Positions 61,943 through 64,000 of a DNA stretch of 64,000 nt are shown here, piece after piece (the stretch's first letter is position 1; every line of letters begins with the position of its first letter). The stretch is from Leeuwenhoekiella palythoae (GTDB taxonomy: Bacteria; Bacteroidota; Bacteroidia; Flavobacteriales; Flavobacteriaceae): positions 248,001 to 312,000 of the forward strand of contig NZ_FQXT01000001.1 in assembly GCF_900130045.1 (NCBI RefSeq). The letters are read 5' to 3'. A model generated the notes under the pieces. It was not told the DNA's origin. It was given only the letters and a program-made list of their open reading frames with translations, and did no database searches. Made by a program: the position numbers and the translations under genes.

Positions 61943-63943
61943 TTATCCCAGTTCCTTTACCTGCTCTTGATAACTTTTAATACGGTCGCGTAGTTTCGCA
62001 GCTTCCATAAAGTCGAGTTCTTTTGCTGCTGCTTCCATTTGCTTGCGTGTATCTCGTATGAGCTGCTCTAATTTAGGTTTACTCATATACGCAGTATCGG
62101 GCTCGGCGGCCATATACGTCAGCTCTTCAGCCTCAAACTTAAACTTCTCTTTTTTGGCAAGAGCATTATCTAAGGACTTCTTAATTGCCATTGGTTTAAG
62201 ACCGTGCTCTTCATTGTAGGCTATCTGTTTCTGACGACGATACTCTGAAGCATCTATGGTTTCTTGCATACTCTGCGTGATCTTATCTGCATACATTATC
62301 GCCAGACCATTGATATTTCGAGCTGCACGACCAATGGTTTGCGTTAAGGATCTATTGCTACGCAGAAAGCCTTCCTTATCAGCATCCAGAATGGCTACCA
62401 GAGAAACTTCTGGAAGGTCCAAGCCTTCTCTTAAAAGGTTCACTCCTACCAAAACATCAAAAATTCCCTTACGCAGGTCAGACATAATTTCTACACGTTC
62501 TAATGTATCTACATCAGAGTGAATGTAGCGCGTTCTGATATCCACACGGGTCAGATATTTGGTCAATTCTTCGGCCATACGCTTGGTAAGCGTGGTGACT
62601 AGAGTACGCTCATCTTTTTCTACGCGCTTCTGAATTTCTTCGATCAAATCATCGATCTGATTCAAACTTGGGCGCACTTCAACCACCGGATCTAGCAGGC
62701 CTGTTGGTCTAATAATTTGCTCTACATAGGTTCCTTCAGACTTTTGTAGTTCATAATCAGCGGGAGTCGCACTCACATAAATCACTTGATTCTGCAACGC
62801 CTCAAACTCTTCAAATTTCAACGGACGGTTGTCCATCGCAGCCGGAAGCCTGAATCCGTATTCTACCAGATTTTCCTTACGGCTTCGGTCGCCACCGTAC
62901 ATTGCGCTAACTTGAGAAACCGTTACGTGACTTTCGTCAACGACCATCAGATAATCATCAGGAAAATAATCCAGTAGGCAGAAGGGTCGCGTACCCGGTT
63001 CTCTTCCATCTAAATAGCGAGAATAGTTCTCGATACCGCTACAATACCCCAATTCTCTGATCATTTCGAGGTCAAAATTGGTTCGTTCTTCCAAACGTTT
63101 GGCCTCTAGATGCTTTCCTATTTCCTTAAAATAATCTACCTGCTTGACCATATCAAAACCGATCTGATCTATGGCGTTTTGCAACACATCCGGACTCGTA
63201 ACGAACATATTTGCCGGATAAATATTCAAACGATCGTACTTCTCTAAAACCTCGTTGGTCGTCACATCAAAAGCTTCGATCTCTTCGATCTCATCACCAA
63301 AAAAATGCACTCTAAATGCGTGATCATCATATCCCGGGAAAATATCAACCGTATCTCCTTTTATGCGGAAATTTCCGCGGTTAAATTCTGCTGTGGTTCT
63401 ACTGTAGAGACTTTGAACCAATCGTTTTAAAAGCTGCGTTCGTGAGATCACCATATCACGCTCCAAAGCGATCACGTTCTTTTGAAATTCCACAGGGTTC
63501 CCGATACCGTACAAGCAAGAAACCGAAGCCACTACGATAATGTCCCGACGTCCGGAAAGTAAAGACGAAGTGGTGCTCAAACGCAGTTTTTCGATCTCTT
63601 CATTGATCGACAGATCTTTCTCAATATATGTTCCTGAAGTTGGGATATACGCTTCCGGTTGGTAATAATCGTAATAGGAAACAAAATACTCAACCGCATT
63701 ATTCGGAAAAAACGCTTTAAACTCACTATACAACTGTGCCGCCAAGGTTTTATTATGAGCCAAAACCAAGGTTGGTTTCTGTACTTCCTGCAACACATTA
63801 GCCACCGTAAAGGTTTTACCACTACCCGTTACCCCTAACAAGGTCTGATAGCGTTCGCCGGCATCAATGCCTCCCACCAATTGCTCGATCGCACTAGGTT
63901 GATCTCCCGTTGGTTTAAATTCTGATTGTATATTGAATTTCAA
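61943..63943 (-). CDS. uvrB: Excinuclease ABC subunit B
   Basis: A UvrB of 666 residues from the TTG at 63943 (KFNIQSEFKPTGDQPSAIEQL), the usual UvrB N-terminus; a GTG ten codons earlier (63973) is also open but its extension is unconserved. Walker A is LLGVTGSGKTFTVANVL, the beta-hairpin region has YYDYYQPEAYIPTSGTYIEKD, motif V/VI include LREGLDLPEVSLVAILDADKEGFLRS and TIGRAARNINGLA, and the C-terminal UVR motif is in AKELDFMEAAKLRDRIK. It verifies DNA lesions delivered by UvrA and presents them to UvrC. Confidence 0.96.
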   Translation of the reverse strand: MKFNIQSEFKPTGDQPSAIEQLVGGIDAGERYQTLLGVTGSGKTFTVANVLQEVQKPTLVLAHNKTLAAQLYSEFKAFFPNNAVEYFVSYYDYYQPEAYIPTSGTYIEKDLSINEEIEKLRLSTTSSLLSGRRDIIVVASVSCLYGIGNPVEFQKNVIALERDMVISRTQLLKRLVQSLYSRTTAEFNRGNFRIKGDTVDIFPGYDDHAFRVHFFGDEIEEIEAFDVTTNEVLEKYDRLNIYPANMFVTSPDVLQNAIDQIGFDMVKQVDYFKEIGKHLEAKRLEERTNFDLEMIRELGYCSGIENYSRYLDGREPGTRPFCLLDYFPDDYLMVVDESHVTVSQVSAMYGGDRSRKENLVEYGFRLPAAMDNRPLKFEEFEALQNQVIYVSATPADYELQKSEGTYVEQIIRPTGLLDPVVEVRPSLNQIDDLIEEIQKRVEKDERTLVTTLTKRMAEELTKYLTRVDIRTRYIHSDVDTLERVEIMSDLRKGIFDVLVGVNLLREGLDLPEVSLVAILDADKEGFLRSNRSLTQTIGRAARNINGLAIMYADKITQSMQETIDASEYRRQKQIAYNEEHGLKPMAIKKSLDNALAKKEKFKFEAEELTYMAAEPDTAYMSKPKLEQLIRDTRKQMEAAAKELDFMEAAKLRDRIKSYQEQVKELG

Positions 63944-64000
63944 AATATATCTGATTTGCGTGCTTGAATGCACGATTTTAGGAAAAAGTAATCCTGTAAA

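Noticed and set aside
1-64000. tRNA, rRNA, CRISPR or prophage content
   Set aside because: No cloverleaf-like sequences, regular direct repeats, phage structural genes or integrase were seen in the intergenic regions I read.

Overview
The window is a gene-dense chromosomal segment of a Bacteroidota bacterium, almost certainly a member of the Flavobacteriaceae. The evidence is the gene content (proteins resembling DUF6146, DUF6787, DUF3810, DUF5606 and DUF6495, BatA/VWA proteins, TIGR02757, CtaA of flavobacterial type), A-rich start regions rather than strong Shine-Dalgarno sites, several TTG/GTG starts, and repeated matches to the Bacteroidota promoter pattern (-33 TTTG, -7 TAnnTTTG). I found no rRNA, tRNA, CRISPR array, prophage or complete insertion sequence. 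Most of the window is core housekeeping.

Layout. 1-2916: tail of a DUF937-like gene, a DUF6146-like lipoprotein, a small membrane protein and nnrE/nnrD. 2917-9156: the threonine operon thrA-thrB-thrC, preceded by an unlisted 33-residue Thr/Ile-rich leader peptide with nested RNA hairpins, then gcvT. 9214-15475: an SDR-type protein, a DUF3810 membrane protein, and two secreted amidohydrolase-family genes. 15580-22213: gyrA with a TPR gene on the minus strand, divergent from clpC. 22298-25965: small proteins, folE and msrA, a LolD-like ATPase overlapping a TIGR02757 gene. 26066-32799: two tandem soluble GAF histidine kinases, a BatA/VWA protein, a dihydroorotase-like protein without its HxH motif, a DUF4870-like protein and a carboxylesterase. 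32796-38482: a metallo-beta-lactamase-fold hydrolase, a conserved 483-residue protein of unknown function, hisS and an ABC permease. 38561-46208: DUF6495, rpsF-rpsR-rplI, an orphan LytTR regulator, priA, a DUF2147 protein, a YihY/BrkB membrane protein and nadC. 46333-51144: rlmH, a GyrI-like protein, a 41-residue ORF, a sterol-desaturase-like protein and the ruvX-def-DUF5606-mazG row. 51421-56832: dapD followed by a glycan/LPS-core-like cluster (GT9, two GT2, a Kdo-kinase-like protein, GT4-type transferase) in alternating orientation. 56858-63943: tsaC-like, CCA-adding-like HD nucleotidyltransferase, ctaA, a pRiA4b/TnpR-passenger-like protein, a NdpA-like nucleoid protein and uvrB.

The most interesting non-coding signals are the thr leader (a translated attenuator whose terminator-like hairpin lies inside the leader ORF, and whose start codon is inside an 11-bp inverted repeat) and a roughly 105-nt dispersed element present three times (39057-39160, 41237-41338, 59967-60079), each copy next to a hairpin. 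There is no obvious new defence, mobile or secondary-metabolite system here.
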